Made by a program: the position numbers and the translations under genes. Source: Psoroptes ovis (taxonomy: Eukaryota > Arthropoda > Arachnida > Sarcoptiformes > Psoroptidae). From it: DNA of 64,000 bases. Positions 35,743 to 48,302 of the stretch are shown one piece after another. The stretch spans positions 310,001 to 374,000 of the forward strand of contig PQWQ01000029.1 of the NCBI GenBank assembly GCA_002943765.1, written 5' to 3'. Under the pieces are notes generated by a model. That model did no database searches. It had not been told where the DNA came from and saw nothing but the letters and a program-made list of their open reading frames with translations. The stretch's first letter is position 1, and each line of letters opens with the position of its first letter.

Positions 35743-38700
35743 CTATTTTCTATGTTTCAAACGTTTATTTGCATTATTTTTCGATTTACCATAACGTAGT
35801 GTACAATTAAATTTACCAATTTCCTTTAATTTTTGCCGTTGTTGAATCATATTTCTTAAACTAATCAACGTTGATGGACTTGCACCCGTTCCATGTCTAA
35901 CATGTTTCCCAGTCAGCGGTCTACTAATACGTTTACGATCAAATATTATGCCACCATTGGTTGTATCAGCTGAACGTAATTCACATTTACCAATCATATT
36001 ATTATTCATTTGATGGACAACATTATCTTGGCTACAATCAGGTGAGTTGCGTTTTGTTTCATAGAGGCCATTATTTTCAAATGATTTATTAGTATTTTGA
36101 CTTGTAATCATCATTCGATTTTGATTATGATGATGATGATCAATCAATGATGTTTTAATGTCATTGATATTATTAATATTTTTTTGGTTGTATGATAATG
36201 ATACATGTTTATTATCGATACATTTATTATTATCGTTATTATTCGATAATAATTTTGCATATGTTTCGGCAACAGCAGCAGCAGCTGCTGCTGCTCTTGT
36301 AGCAAATGATGATGGCGATGGTGAAGCTGATGTGGCTGCGGCTGTTGCATCACACTGCATCAAATATTTATAATATTGTTTATAAATATCCAATTGTTGA
36401 TCATTATCATCGTTATTTGTTTGATTACTATTAATTGTTTTCATCATCATCATCGTCATCATATAATTATGATGATGATCATTTTGATTATGATTTTGAT
36501 CATGATTACTATCAGCATCCATATATTTGATCGATGTTGATGATGATGGTGGTGATGATGATGATGATAATGCCATCGATGATGATTTCGAATACATCAT
36601 TTGTTCATTTGAATCAACAATATGTTCATCATCATCATCATCAACATTATGATTGACAATCATCAATGGCAATAATCGATCACCATGTTTATTATTATGA
36701 TTAGCTGTAATTCGAAGATCTAATATTTTATTTGGTTGTATAAAGCCATTGCTTTCTTTATGATTCTTGGTAGCCACCACATCATCCTTGTCATCAACAT
36801 TATCGAAGGATTTTAATGGTCGATTATTTATTTGTTTTTGTTTAATTATTTCGCTACCATCATCACGATGTTCATTGTCCCAACATTCTAATAATTAAAA
36901 ATAATTGAAAGGATAATTCAAATCGAATTCGATTAATTTCGATGATTTTCCAATGAATTAATATAAGCTTACCAATCACTTCTTTGCGATAATTTCGATA
37001 AAATTTTGTTGTTGTTGCGGCGGTTATTTTGCTGGCATTGTTCGATACACTCTGAGCGCCGCAATTAAGTTGATCGCAGCTGATATTGTTGTGTTTATCA
37101 TTATCGGTTAATTTATCCAGCAGATAATTGGATGCAAATAATTTTTTTGGCGCACATATTTTTGTTGAAGTTGCTGCTGCAGCTGTTATCGTTGATATTG
37201 TTGATGCTGTTGTAACTGTTGATTTCAAAGTGGTAGAAGAACAATTGGTTGATTTATTGATGACTATTCTTGTTTTTCTTGCAAGAAAATTCTTGTCATT
37301 ACTCGAAATTGTTGTTGCGGTGGTTAATCGATTTATAATGAATGATTCTGATTTCGATCGAAATAATGATTGACGTTTTATAATGAATGTTATTTTCGTT
37401 GATGATGATGATGACAAACATGGATCACTTAATGATTTTCGTAGGCCAAAATTCTTTAAATAATTTTGTCGTTGACAAGATTGAAATGATGATGATAATG
37501 GTGATAATGTACTACCATCATCGCCACTTTCGTAATAACATGCAATTCGAGATCCATTCATTTTAATAATATTTGTCGGATAATGATCATCATTTTTATT
37601 ACTGATCGAATTAGTTTTGACCATTGATGATGATGATGATGATGAATTTTTCACCAACATTGTTGTACTTGTTGGTGATGGTATCGAAATCGATGATGAT
37701 AGCGATGATGGTGGTGATGATGATGATCCTGTTCCTGTTGTTGTTGGTTGTTGATTATTATCATCAATGGTATTTTTCAAACTATCCGCTTGATTATAAT
37801 CAGGATAATCATACGGTGATGATGATGTTGATGATGAAGTTGATTCAGCCGATAATGGCAGTCGTTTATTATTATGATTAAGATGATGATCTATGATTCG
37901 ATTACTTGAATTATGTATATCCCTTGCATTACGATGCATCATATGGGTGTGATAGTGTTGATTAGATAAATGATTGCTACCATTGGCAATATGTCTTGGG
38001 TGATTGTCAACGAATCTGGCTGTAGCCGCTGGAAATGAGTACGGAACACTGTCCTTTGCTGCGGCCGCTGCAGCAGCAGCCGCAGCATGTAATCTATAAG
38101 GCATAGCATATTGATCTAATAGCAGTGTTGAATTGATTGTAGATTGAGATTTTAAATGTGCTAAATTTGACTGATGATGATGAATATTTTCATCGATATT
38201 GGCCGAAATCGAATGTAATGATGATAACGATGATGATGATGTTAAGGTTGTTGGCAGTGGTGGTGGAGGCGGCTGCGGCTGCTGTTGTTGTTGTTTTACA
38301 TGTATTTGAGATGATCTACCTAATGGATCAATAAATAAATACGGAAATAAATTGCCCGTAATAGGATATTGATGAAATGCTGATGTATGATTATGATTAT
38401 GTTTCAATAGATCATTCATCAAATATCGACCAGATGTTGTCTTTGTTGTTGTTGATGATGTTGATGTTGTCCAATCGACATCAATCGATGATTGAGGTAC
38501 ATATCGACTATCGACAAATGTATGTTGCTGTTGTCTATGATGATATTCTTTGAATGAATCAAAATTTGTTCCATGATGATTATGATGATCATAAATAATT
38601 GTTGTTGATGGTAAAATGATTTGTTGTTGCTGCTGTTTTGTTGTCGTCGTTGGTGATTTTTTTACACTTAAATCAATTGGAAATTCCACTTCTTTTGTAT

Positions 38701-38824
38701 TGGTCACTGGTTCGGTTATCGGTGAAAATGTTCGGATAATTTGTCGATCAGTTTCAATTACACATTGTTGATCGGTCGATGATGATAACAGTGCATAATT
38801 GATTGAACGTTCTTTTGGTTTCAT
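35743..38824 (-). CDS. Large low-complexity protein with CtBP-type motif
   Basis: Two exons, 36973-38824 and 35743-36887, joined by an 85-bp intron, give 998 residues. The start ATG sits in CAACAATGAAA. I do not recognise the family. Residues 49-53 read PIDLS, followed by VKK: this is the PxDLS motif through which transcription factors recruit the corepressor CtBP, so a nuclear regulator is a reasonable inference. Most of the chain is Ser, Thr, His, Asn, Gln and Asp runs, with one ten-residue alanine tract (RLHAAAAAAAAAAKDS). Three islands look ordered and may be conserved: FPIDLSVKK, RKEVIECWDNEHRDDG across the intron, and a C-terminal block RPLTGKHVRHGTGASPSTL then ISLRNMIQQRQKLKEIGKF, followed by a basic tail (KRLKHRK). 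No zinc finger, bZIP or homeodomain is visible. Orphan donor sites at 39185 and 39902 could end upstream non-coding exons. Confidence 0.75.
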
Positions 38825-39046
38825 TGTTGGAATATTTTCAAAAACTTAAACGAAAAAACCTTTTCGAAGATGTTTCAGTCTATGAACCTATGAACAATGA
38901 ATTTAAATACACACTTTAAACACTTGATCCCGGTGATTGTATTTTGAATATATTTTTTATAATTGAAAAAATTGCTCGATGATCAAACGAAGAAATCAAA
39001 TAGTGTCGATGAAATCAAATTAAAATTTAATTAAATCAAATTAATA

Positions 39047-39126
39047 ATTGGGTTGTCCGAAAAGTTTTTACCGATTTTCAAATGTTTTTCAATAAGTAAA
39101 TCGGCAAAAACTTTTCGGGAAACGCA
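39047..39126. mobile_element. Palindromic mariner-like MITE, family A (copy 9)
   Basis: Left ATTGGGTTGTCCGAAAAG, right CTTTTCGGGAAACGCAA; the right end is diverged. It lies about 220 bp upstream of the 998-residue gene's start. Confidence 0.8.
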
Positions 39127-39993
39127 ACTCAACAATTGATTATGCCTTTTATTTTTCTTAATGAAAATCTTGAAATTTATTTACCTTTTTTTCCACCTTT
39201 GATTTTGGAAATTTTCACCTTATTTAAATGTTGTTAGGTAGACTAGGTATGTGTTTGGATGAATATTTGTGATGAATGATTCGATTTTTAATTCTTGTTG
39301 TTGTTCATATCTGATTCATCAACTTCTGGCTGTTTTTTCTGACATTCGATTTGTCCGATTGTTGAATTATCAGTGACGATGATCAGCTATATCTTTGATT
39401 GATTTAGTCAATGGGGAGATAAACACGGATAAACAAATGAACAAGTGAAATTCCGAAATATTTAATTTAATTTTGAATTTGAAATGTAAGGTCCTTTCGT
39501 ACAATTGACATTTGCCGAAATTACACGATTTATTTCAATGAAAAAGAATTGTATCAATTCAACAAAAACCTTTGATGAGACATTTATCAAATTGTCACCG
39601 AACCATTTAATTTTCAAATTTTCAAAATTCAAATTATTTTTGGTTTATTGCTTCAAAGAATAGCTGTGAACTGTGTGTGTGAGAGGCAGATGACATATAC
39701 ACTTTGTTTATTGAATACAAAATGATAATAATAATGTTGATATTTATGACAATTTGACCATTGATGCAACAAATTTATCATTTTTTGACTATCAAAAGCA
39801 TCATAGTCTAGTTATTTTGATTGGCATTTTATCGCTTTTATTGCTGTTTTTGCTTGTCAATTTAAGAAATAAAATTTAAGAAATTTCGCCCAAAAATTTA
39901 CCTGAATTATTGTTCCATAATACACCATTATTGTTGTTGTTTTATTATGAAATGAATTTTTTGCATCGTTGATTATCATTATTATTATTAACA

Positions 39994-40116
39994 CAGTGTT
40001 TTTTTGAAGTTTTTATTCAGAGTTTTCGAGTTAATTTTCGTAGTTTTGATCGTAATTTCAAATGGTAAAATTACGAAATTTAATTTTAAAATTACGAATT
40101 AAAACTTTAAGCCCTG
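39994..40116. mobile_element. Palindromic MITE, family B (copy 4)
   Basis: Left CAGTGTTTTTTTGAAGTTTT, right AACTTTAAGCCCTG then TA. The arms share GTAGTTTT/AAAATTACGAA sequence with other copies. Confidence 0.65.
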
Positions 40117-41031
40117 TATAATTATTTTTGAAATTTGAAATTTAAAATAATTGAATTGAATCAAATTGAATAAATCGATGATTCTATATGAATCAATCGG
40201 TAATATCATATATTTCACATAAAACACCAGATAAATGAATGAAAAATTTTGATTCAAGTTTATCGACCGAGGGTCAAATCTATGTTTGATGATGATTTAT
40301 ATTCTTTCTGGTCAATAATCGTAATAATAAATTTTCTAAGGTTATCCATGAAGGTTTGAATATTGTACTACTGTAGTGTAGTGTAGTGACTTGAAAATAT
40401 AAAATCCTATGGTCTACGGTACCAAGCGAATACCGTTTTTTTTCACATGTGTGTGTGTGTGCTGAAACACACATAAGTATAACCCCTAAAAAAAATCTAG
40501 GTTGTCCCTTGCTCTGTTGCATATACATAGTATTAAAATTGTTTATTTGTAAATCATCATCATAGATTTTGTATAACATAAACAATTGTTTTGTTGCAAT
40601 TTTGAAACTAGGAATTTCATAAACAAAATTTGATTCGCGTGCATACACATATATTCATTTTATTCATATATGTGTGCACGATTAGATGATCTATTGCTTA
40701 GCATTGTGTTTGTGTGTATGTGGACATTGGTCATTTCAATTTTCATTCGCAAAAATATTGCGCGGGTGGTTTACAATCAAAAATAAATAAATTTAAATAA
40801 TAAAAAGCCTAGAAAAACTAGGTCACTAATCACTCGAGACTCGATATTTTTTCTGAATTATAATAATAATAACAATAAAATATATCACATTTGAAACATA
40901 GCCACTGTCCATTATTTCATTTTAGGGTTTTAGGGTCTTTTTTTTTTTTTTTTGAATGGTGTGTGTTTGTTTATAATCCCGAAGAGATGGTATAGCCGAA
41001 ATTCGACTCGAAATTACAAATAATTCAAATA

Positions 41032-41112
41032 TTAGGTTGTCCGGAAAATTTTCGGCCGATTTTCAAATGATTTTCTACGATATAACCGGCAAAAACTTTT
41101 CGTACTACTTAA
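41032..41112 (+). mobile_element. Palindromic mariner-like MITE, family A (copy 10)
   Basis: 81 bp, TA-flanked. Left TTAGGTTGTCCGGAAAATTT; the right end is diverged (CTTTTCGTACTACTTAA). Interior CTACGATATAACCGGC. Confidence 0.82.
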
Positions 41113-42859
41113 TATAATTACACACAGAGAATGAAAATTAAAACAGATTGTTTTCTTAATAATTACGAATTTATTTGATATTCCTTTACCCTTATTATTT
41201 TTTTTCTTGTGAATAAATTTTTATTGGTTTTCGCAACCCTTAAAAACGATCATCATCAACGACCCTATCTTTCCTTTCCTTGTCATGGTCTTTTCAACAG
41301 TACAAATATGACATGAGTCATAAAAATGTGATCATAACGGTTCTATGGTTGTCATATATATTATTTGTGAACACCTTGTGTGTGTAAATTTCAAAGAGTT
41401 ATATGCATAATTCAAAGATCGAAAAAAAATGAGGCGACTGACCTTTGAGTGGCGAAAAGTTTTTGACCCAAAGGGCATTTTATTGAATACTTGTAAGAAA
41501 TTTTCACGGCTTTTGGTCACAATTATTTGCAATTGTCATCAAATACTCGGGTCAGATTAGATCTGAATCTCGGTCAAATTCGACCTTTTTCATTGTCAAT
41601 TTTTCAATTTCTCATATCTCAAACACCAAAGGGTTCTCTTGAATTTTTTCAATTTTTGAAAATTCAATAAATTGCAATACCATAGCAAATCTAGTGACAT
41701 TGAAAATTTTTCTAGGAAAAGTTTTCCTTGGAAAATCTTTGATCCAAATAGCTAGGAGCGGTTTCCGTTTTGTTGATTTTGAATTGAAAATTTCCAGAAA
41801 AATTTTGTCATTTTTTCCTTCTAGGTCACAATAAATAATCAATCAGAATTGATTCAAAATTCTCAAGAAAATTTTCTAAGAAAAAATATTTTATTGCGCA
41901 AAAATAAAGGATTTGAGTCTCATGTGTTATCTAACCTCATGGCCAAACCTTTATATTCGTAATGAATTTCTCGTGAAAAATGATTGACAAAATTTTTCGG
42001 CCAACCTTTCGATTATAGAAATATTCAACAGGTATTCAACAATCGATATGATTATTTCACAATCCTTTTGCTACCAGTTACGTTTTAAGATGTTCAAAAA
42101 CCTAAGAAGACCTAAGATAATAACCTATGAAATTTTTGTTTGCTCAAGATTCTAGGGCCTCGATTCTAGGCCGATAGAAAATGAAATAAAAAGTAATCAA
42201 AAATTTTTTTTCTCAAAAATGAAAATTATGAAAATTGGAGCAAATTTCCATACTTCATATATTCGAAATGACATTTATTTCCGAAATTAGTTTATTAACC
42301 GGAATAGATGTGTTCGGATTCACTAGAAATATGAATGAATTCAAGCTTTTTATTAGGGCTGTGAAAATCTGTGTTGAATACATGTTTGAATGAGAAATTT
42401 GTATAGGCGTCATTTATACAAACAGCTGTCCACACATTATTTTTTTGTGCCTTACAAAAAACAATAACTTTGGCATTTTTGCTGCTGCTGCTGTTGCTGT
42501 AAACGTATAACTACGAAAATTAACGGGTGAAAAATTTAAATATTTTCCATCTAAATGTGTCTATGTGTGTTTATAATTATAAATTATAAAAATGGACAAA
42601 AAAATGAATGAATGAATTTATTTATTTATTTATCTCAAAGTATATATATTTTCATTTCCCATATTTTTATATATTTGCATGAATTCATATTATAATAATA
42701 ATAATGTTCCGTTTCAAATAATAATGGCTTCAAAATTTGACAACCAGGAAGTCATCATCATCATTTAGCATTACGATAATGGTCCACACACACAAAGAGA
42801 GAAAAAGTAAAATGAAACACTTTTTGAGAAAAGAGAAAGCTGAATGAATGAGATATGTA

Positions 42860-42942
42860 TTAGAGGTTGTCCCATAAGTTCTTGCCGTTTTTCGAATGAA
42901 AAAAAAATCAAAAAAACGGCAAGAACTTATGGGACAACCTAA
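42860..42942. mobile_element. Palindromic MITE, family A variant CCCATAAG (copy 11)
   Basis: 83 bp. Left TTAGAGGTTGTCCCATAAG, right CTTATGGGACAACCTAA. The inner arms GTTCTTGCCGTTTTTCGA and AAAAAACGGCAAGAAC pair almost perfectly. It is the youngest-looking hairpin of this variant. Confidence 0.87.
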
Positions 42943-43082
42943 TATGTGAATAGATATTTGTGTAATTTTTTGTGTTGTTTTGTTTCATTACAATTCATAA
43001 TAAGCGATGATAATAATATCACGACGAATGTATTGAAATCACAATAAAATAAAAAACGATATGAAAAACACGCGCAACCATA

Positions 43083-43202
43083 CAGTGATTGAAGTTTTAA
43101 TTCAGAGTTTTAAAGTTCTATTTCGTAGTTTTCAATGTGATTTGTAATTGTAAAATTATGAAATAAAACTTTAAAATTACGAATTAAAACTTTAAACCCT
43201 TG
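43083..43202. mobile_element. Palindromic MITE, family B (copy 5)
   Basis: 120 bp between TA dinucleotides. Left CAGTGATTGAAGTTTTAATT, right AACTTTAAACCCTTG; interior GTAGTTTTCAA. Confidence 0.7.
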
Positions 43203-43382
43203 TAATAAAACGGGTTATATTTTTGTAATATTTGTATTTGTATTTGTTCATTGTGTATTATTATTTATTTATTTCGATTGCAAAAAATGCAAAAAAAACT
43301 AAATTAGACTTTGAAATAACCGGTTTCTTCATTCTGAATGATTTTAAATGATTTATTTATTTTCAATCATTTCCCGTATCTA

Positions 43383-43463
43383 TTAGATTGTCCAAGAAGT
43401 TTTGGCCGATTTTCATGAGCAACTCTTTCCGAATGATCGGAATGAACTTTTCGGACAGCCTAA
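43383..43463. mobile_element. Palindromic mariner-like MITE, family A (copy 12)
   Basis: 81 bp, TA-flanked. Left TTAGATTGTCCAAGAAG, right CTTTTCGGACAGCCTAA. The interior TTTTCATGAGCAA groups it with the copy at 1222. Confidence 0.82.
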
Positions 43464-43801
43464 TATATTTTTTTAGCTATTTGAGTTGGAGATTTAATAT
43501 GTGTTTCGTTTCATTTTATTTTATTTTATTTCCCGTAATATATACATTGTTATTATTAGAGAAATGAATGAATGAAAGTCTTTTCAATTTGGAATCAATT
43601 GAAAAATGATGTCAAAAATAATTTTTTTTGACAATCAATCAATGAAAGATTATAGTTATTGCAATTTTCAATAAAAAAAATTTATAATTTCATGGTCGGA
43701 TTATATCTCTCGGTAATTTTTCTCTCGATCAGTACTTTCATCCGATCGATTTGAATTGCACATTTGAAATTATATATTTGTTTGAGTTCTCATAATTACT
43801 A

Positions 43802-43883
43802 TCAGGTTGTCTGAAAAGTTTTTGCCGATTTTTCGAATTATTTTCGACGATATAACCTGGTAATAACTTTGCGGACAACTTAA
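43802..43883 (+). mobile_element. Palindromic mariner-like MITE, family A (copy 13)
   Basis: TA-flanked. Left TCAGGTTGTCTGAAAAG, right CTTTGCGGACAACTTAA; interior CGACGATATAACCTGG. Confidence 0.8.
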
Positions 43884-44179
43884 TATAATGATGATTAATA
43901 CGCGGAACAAGCAAATTTACGTTTGTTTGTCTGTTTGTCATCATGTAATATTTACGAGATATTATGTAACAAGTTAGCATGCTACCTGTTTGTCGTATTT
44001 CTACCTTTGAAATCGAAAATAATAGTATCTTTCAAACATTGCACTTTAATAGATTATTATTAAAGGTATATTATTTCGTTTTTTTTTGTATTCAAACAAT
44101 TAATTTGCTAATATGAAAAAGTGAAATCATAATTTTCGTTTCATCGCCTTTAGCATCATTTATTTTTGTTTGTTATATA

Positions 44180-44260
44180 ATAGGTTGTCTGCAAAATTTT
44201 TGCCGATTATATCGTAGAAAATCATTGGAAAATCGGCAAAAACTTTTCGGACAATCTAAA
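44180..44260 (-). mobile_element. Palindromic mariner-like MITE, family A (copy 14)
   Basis: 81 bp. Left ATAGGTTGTCTGCAAAATTT, right CTTTTCGGACAATCTAAA; interior GATTATATCGTAGAAAATCA. Confidence 0.82.
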
Positions 44261-45775
44261 TATATTATTCTGTGTCGATTTGTTCTTGTTTGCTTGCTTG
44301 TACTTACAGTTTGATGATACGTTTATTAATTGAAATGAAATCCATGATATGAAAATGATAAGTAACTTATGATGAATCACAAATATTCATTTGTTTTAAA
44401 TGATTGAAAATTAATTAAAATTGTTGTGAAATGATAATTAAAACTATAGACTTTGAGGTGATGATGATTTTTTTGTTTGATTCGAACAAAAACTACAAAT
44501 GATAATTATTATTATACAATCAAATACATTCAAATCACATGATAATTTGCATTGGAAATTTTGTTGTTGGTTTTCGAAGAGTTTTGAATTCGATATAATC
44601 ATTTTAATTGTTATGTTTATTAAATTTGAATTATATTAGACAGATTGATACACAGGATATCAAATTATCCAAACCAATCAAAATGCATTATCCATTCACG
44701 CATTCGAATCATATATTGATTAACTGACGTTGTTCATTTTCATAGATTTGAATAGAATATGTATCGAATGTATATAATACTGATTAGTATTTAAATCAGT
44801 GAATACATTTTATTTTCGATTTTTCATTAGAAATTTACATGGTTAAAACCTCTTCGCGTTGAACTGATTTCGTTGTTCAATTGTTGTTGATGATGATGGA
44901 CAGGATGAATGATGATGATTGGTTGAATGTGTTTGAAATGATCGAAAATCAATGATATTATTGAATGACAATTGAATGAATGAGATCAAATTAAATCAAA
45001 TTTTCGAATGAATCTCAATCGTTGTTGTTGTTGTTTTTTTCCATTGAAAATGCATAGATTAACAAAAAGTTTGGACCCCAACTATCCAAAACATTTATCA
45101 CATTAATTCATTTAGCACAAGAATATGATTCAGATTTTTATGTGGTGATTCATTTATTTTGTTTCAATTCATACATTCGATGAATTGATCTGAATTATTC
45201 GATGAATTCGATTTGAATTTGAATGATTCGATCAAGAACTATTTCTTTTAATTATAAGAACATTATTTGCATTAAACACAAAGAAACAACAGCTCAAAAA
45301 ACAATCACTATTTACATTAACATTACATTTAATTGACAAATTTAATCGTTGAAATTTTTTTACAAAAAATTTCAGTGAAATTTTTAAATTAATGACAATC
45401 TGTAGATATTTTAATATTTCTTAAAAGTTTTACATATTTTTCAATACAAAATTAGCCATAAAAACACTTTGAAAAATACACAAAAATATGTGATGGCGAA
45501 AATAGCGAATTTCCAATTTCGGTCTTGAAGTGAAAATTTTTATTTTTCCGTCTTTTTTCTTTTGTTATTTGAAATGATAAAAACACGCGCAAAATTGTAA
45601 GGTGGTATTCAAGCCTTAGTATCAGGTGAGCCAAATATATGAAAACAAACAAACAAAATTATGTAAAAATAATACCGAATCATCAAACGCGGCAAAGAGA
45701 ATCTCAAGGAGAGATTTTGTTGAAATATTTTCCGATCAAAAAATTGAAAGAGAAATTTTTTTTATTTCCAAAATG

Positions 45776-45858
45776 TCAGGTTGTCCGAAAAGTTCTTGCC
45801 GATTTTCTTCATGATTTTCTACGATATAACCGGTTAAAAACTTTCCGGATAACCCTAA
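45776..45858 (+). mobile_element. Palindromic mariner-like MITE, family A (copy 15)
   Basis: Left TCAGGTTGTCCGAAAAGTTC, right CTTTCCGGATAACCCTAA; interior CTACGATATAACCGG. The left flank is not TA. Confidence 0.8.
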
Positions 45859-46137
45859 TAGATGAAATTTCCTTCCTATATTCAGCAGGAAAATGAAAAG
45901 TGAATTGAAAGAGATGATGATGATGATGAATTGAATTGAATGGGAAATGTTTTAAATAATTTATTTTCGTTTTCCATGTAGAAACAATGAGAAACAATAT
46001 TTTTTAACGTTATCATTCATTTTTCTCTGATAACGATTTAATAATGAAATTTATTTATTCATCTGAAGCAAAAAATAAATCAAAACACACACACAATAAA
46101 TGGCCTGAATTTTGTTTTGAATTTCATTTTATTTTAT

Positions 46138-46218
46138 TTAGATTTTCCGATAAGTTCTTACCGATTTTTTTAATGATTTCCTACGATATAATCGGCAAAA
46201 ACTTTTCGGACTATCCTA
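46138..46218 (+). mobile_element. Palindromic mariner-like MITE, family A (copy 16)
   Basis: Left TTAGATTTTCCGATAAGTTC, right CTTTTCGGACTATCCTA; interior CTACGATATAATCGGC. Confidence 0.8.
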
Positions 46219-46880
46219 TACACTATTTATTGAAATAATTATTTTTTGAAAAAAATTATTTTTTCAATTTTAAATTTTAAAACACGCGTTTTTTAGTATT
46301 TTAAAAATTTCAATTCATAGCTTTTCATTTAATCTCTTTTAGCTTGCTTTCAATCGAAATCAAGTTTCGTTGAGGTGTAATAATAATCGAGGAATATATT
46401 ATTATTATGAATAATTGTATATTTTGCTTTTCAAATTCTCATTCGATTCTATTTTGATTTGAATCATCATCATTTAAATTTAATGAATGTTTTTCCATGT
46501 TTAAATGATGAGAAAAAATATATTTTTTATTTCGTAGATAAAGAGTTATTAGGCAAATAGTCAAAGACATTTCATTTGATTCATATTCAATTCACTCCTT
46601 AGACAGGTCTAAGGAAATGAATGAAAATATAGAAACCAAATAAATAGATTCGATTGAAATGATACAAGATACAAGATAATGAAATTTCAAATTTGTACTG
46701 AACAATATTTTTGGTTTTATTTATTCATTTATTTTTGATTAATATCAATATTTATTGCATTTAATTATTATTAGCAACCTCGAACTTTTCGATAATAATA
46801 ATATCATGAGATAATATTTATTTGTTCATATCATAAAAATATAATTTCGTTTTAAATTGTAAATTGCTTATTACTAATTA

Positions 46881-46960
46881 TTAGGTTGTCCGAAAAGTTT
46901 CTGTCGATTATATCGTAGAAAATCATTGGAAAATCGGCAAGAACTTATCGGACAATCTAA
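46881..46960 (-). mobile_element. Palindromic mariner-like MITE, family A (copy 17)
   Basis: 80 bp between TA dinucleotides. Left TTAGGTTGTCCGAAAAG, right CTTATCGGACAATCTAA; interior GATTATATCGTAGAAAATCA, nearly the same as the copy at 44180. Confidence 0.86.
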
Positions 46961-48032
46961 TATTTATCAATTCATCATTTGACACCCGGCATCTTTTCTT
47001 AAAGATTTTTTTCTTCTGATTAAAGCATTGATGTATAAGTTTAATATACATTATTTATTTATATATTCAATACTCTCTCAGATATATAAATCACAACAAC
47101 ACACGTAAATAAATTTACGGAAGTAAATTTTCCTGTTTCGTTTTTCTTAAGTAATAATTGTCAGTCATTGTAAGTGCTGCCATTATTATTATTATCGCTA
47201 TCATAAAGTGAACGTGATTCAAAAATTTATTTCTTACTATTTTTTCCAATTTTATTGTTCAAAGATTGTTTCGTTGCCATTCAAGTTGGTAACATTTTAA
47301 TTTATAATTAGCAATTTTTCGATTAATTAATTTTCATTTATTTCAATGAAATAAATGAAAATGAATTTTTTTCTTTGTTTCAAAATTTTCATAATTTTCC
47401 AAAAGCTGTCAATATATGTTCACAGATATCTCTGAAAATAGATGACCAACAGGCTAATATGGAATAGAAGTTAAAAGAATCAAATTCTTTCAAATTGAAG
47501 AACAAGAAAGATAACCCTTGTTCCGTGTCACAAAGGTGGTAATAGTATGGTCATTTGAAACTTTATGAGATTTTTTGAGAAAATCGAAATTTTTAGAAAA
47601 TTTTTTTAGGCGTTCTTCGATCCCCCCCTCCATAAAAACTATAAACCTTAAAAGGATTTTCGTTTTGTGTTTGTTTGAATTTTTCGAAAAAACAAAAAAT
47701 GACTGAAAGTAAATTTAATCAAATAAATAAATAGAAAGTAGCAGATATTTTGTCTTGTTTCCATTCCTTAGTTTTTTTTATTTTTATTTTATTTTTTTTT
47801 TTTTGAATAAAATACTTCCGGGAAGATTTTCTTTTTCTTTATTCGTTTCATTCATTTATATTTTCACAAAAATATATCCTTACAACAACACAAATCACAA
47901 CTATACTGGATATTTCAAGTTAGTTATTTCATTTTCAATTTCAAGCTTGAAAAAACATTATACAAAAATGTATAAATAATGCTATGTTTAGGGAAAGAGA
48001 AAACAATAGTATTTTATTTTATTTATTTTTTT

Positions 48033-48072
48033 TTCAAATTTTCAAATATGGCGCCATATTTGAAAATTTGAA
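48033..48072. repeat. 40-bp perfect palindrome upstream of ninjurin
   Basis: A gapless perfect palindrome centred on GGCGCC at 48050-48055; the inner part reads CAAATATGGCGCCATATTTG. It lies 231 bp before the ninjurin start codon, in or near its promoter. It shares no sequence with the MITE families. It could be a dimeric factor site or a cruciform-forming element. Confidence 0.85.
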
Positions 48073-48302
48073 TTTCTCCATCTAATTCAATTATCGATTT
48101 AGTGTTTGAATTTCAATTGATATCGAATGATCGAAATTAATTTGCGTTTGTTCGAAATTTCCCGAGTAACCATAGTTACTTGAGTTTGTTTTGCTTGAAT
48201 TCTTAGCAAAAATTTCCATTCAAAATTTATTCCTAAGATCATTTTAAGACTGTCTTGATTTCCAATTCAAATAATTTTGATTTTTTTTGAAAAATACCAA
48301 AA

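Larger units (their letters stand above)
38825..48302. other. Gene-poor, MITE-rich region
   Basis: About 9.5 kb with no supportable gene. It holds nine family-A MITEs (39047, 41032, 42860, 43383, 43802, 44180, 45776, 46138, 46881) and two of family B (39994, 43083), the densest MITE load in the window. The longest ORF (minus, 40280-40648) has no recognisable family. Confidence 0.55.

Noticed and set aside
40280..40648. 122-residue minus-strand ORF in the MITE-rich region
   Set aside because: It has no recognisable family, its composition is like other chance AT-rich ORFs, it contains a CA-repeat-encoded stretch, and there is no supporting promoter or splice context.
41032..46960. Regularly recurring palindromes considered as a CRISPR-like or clustered repeat array
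   Set aside because: Spacing is irregular (hundreds of bases to kilobases), copies are flanked by TA duplications and diverge individually, as expected for MITEs.
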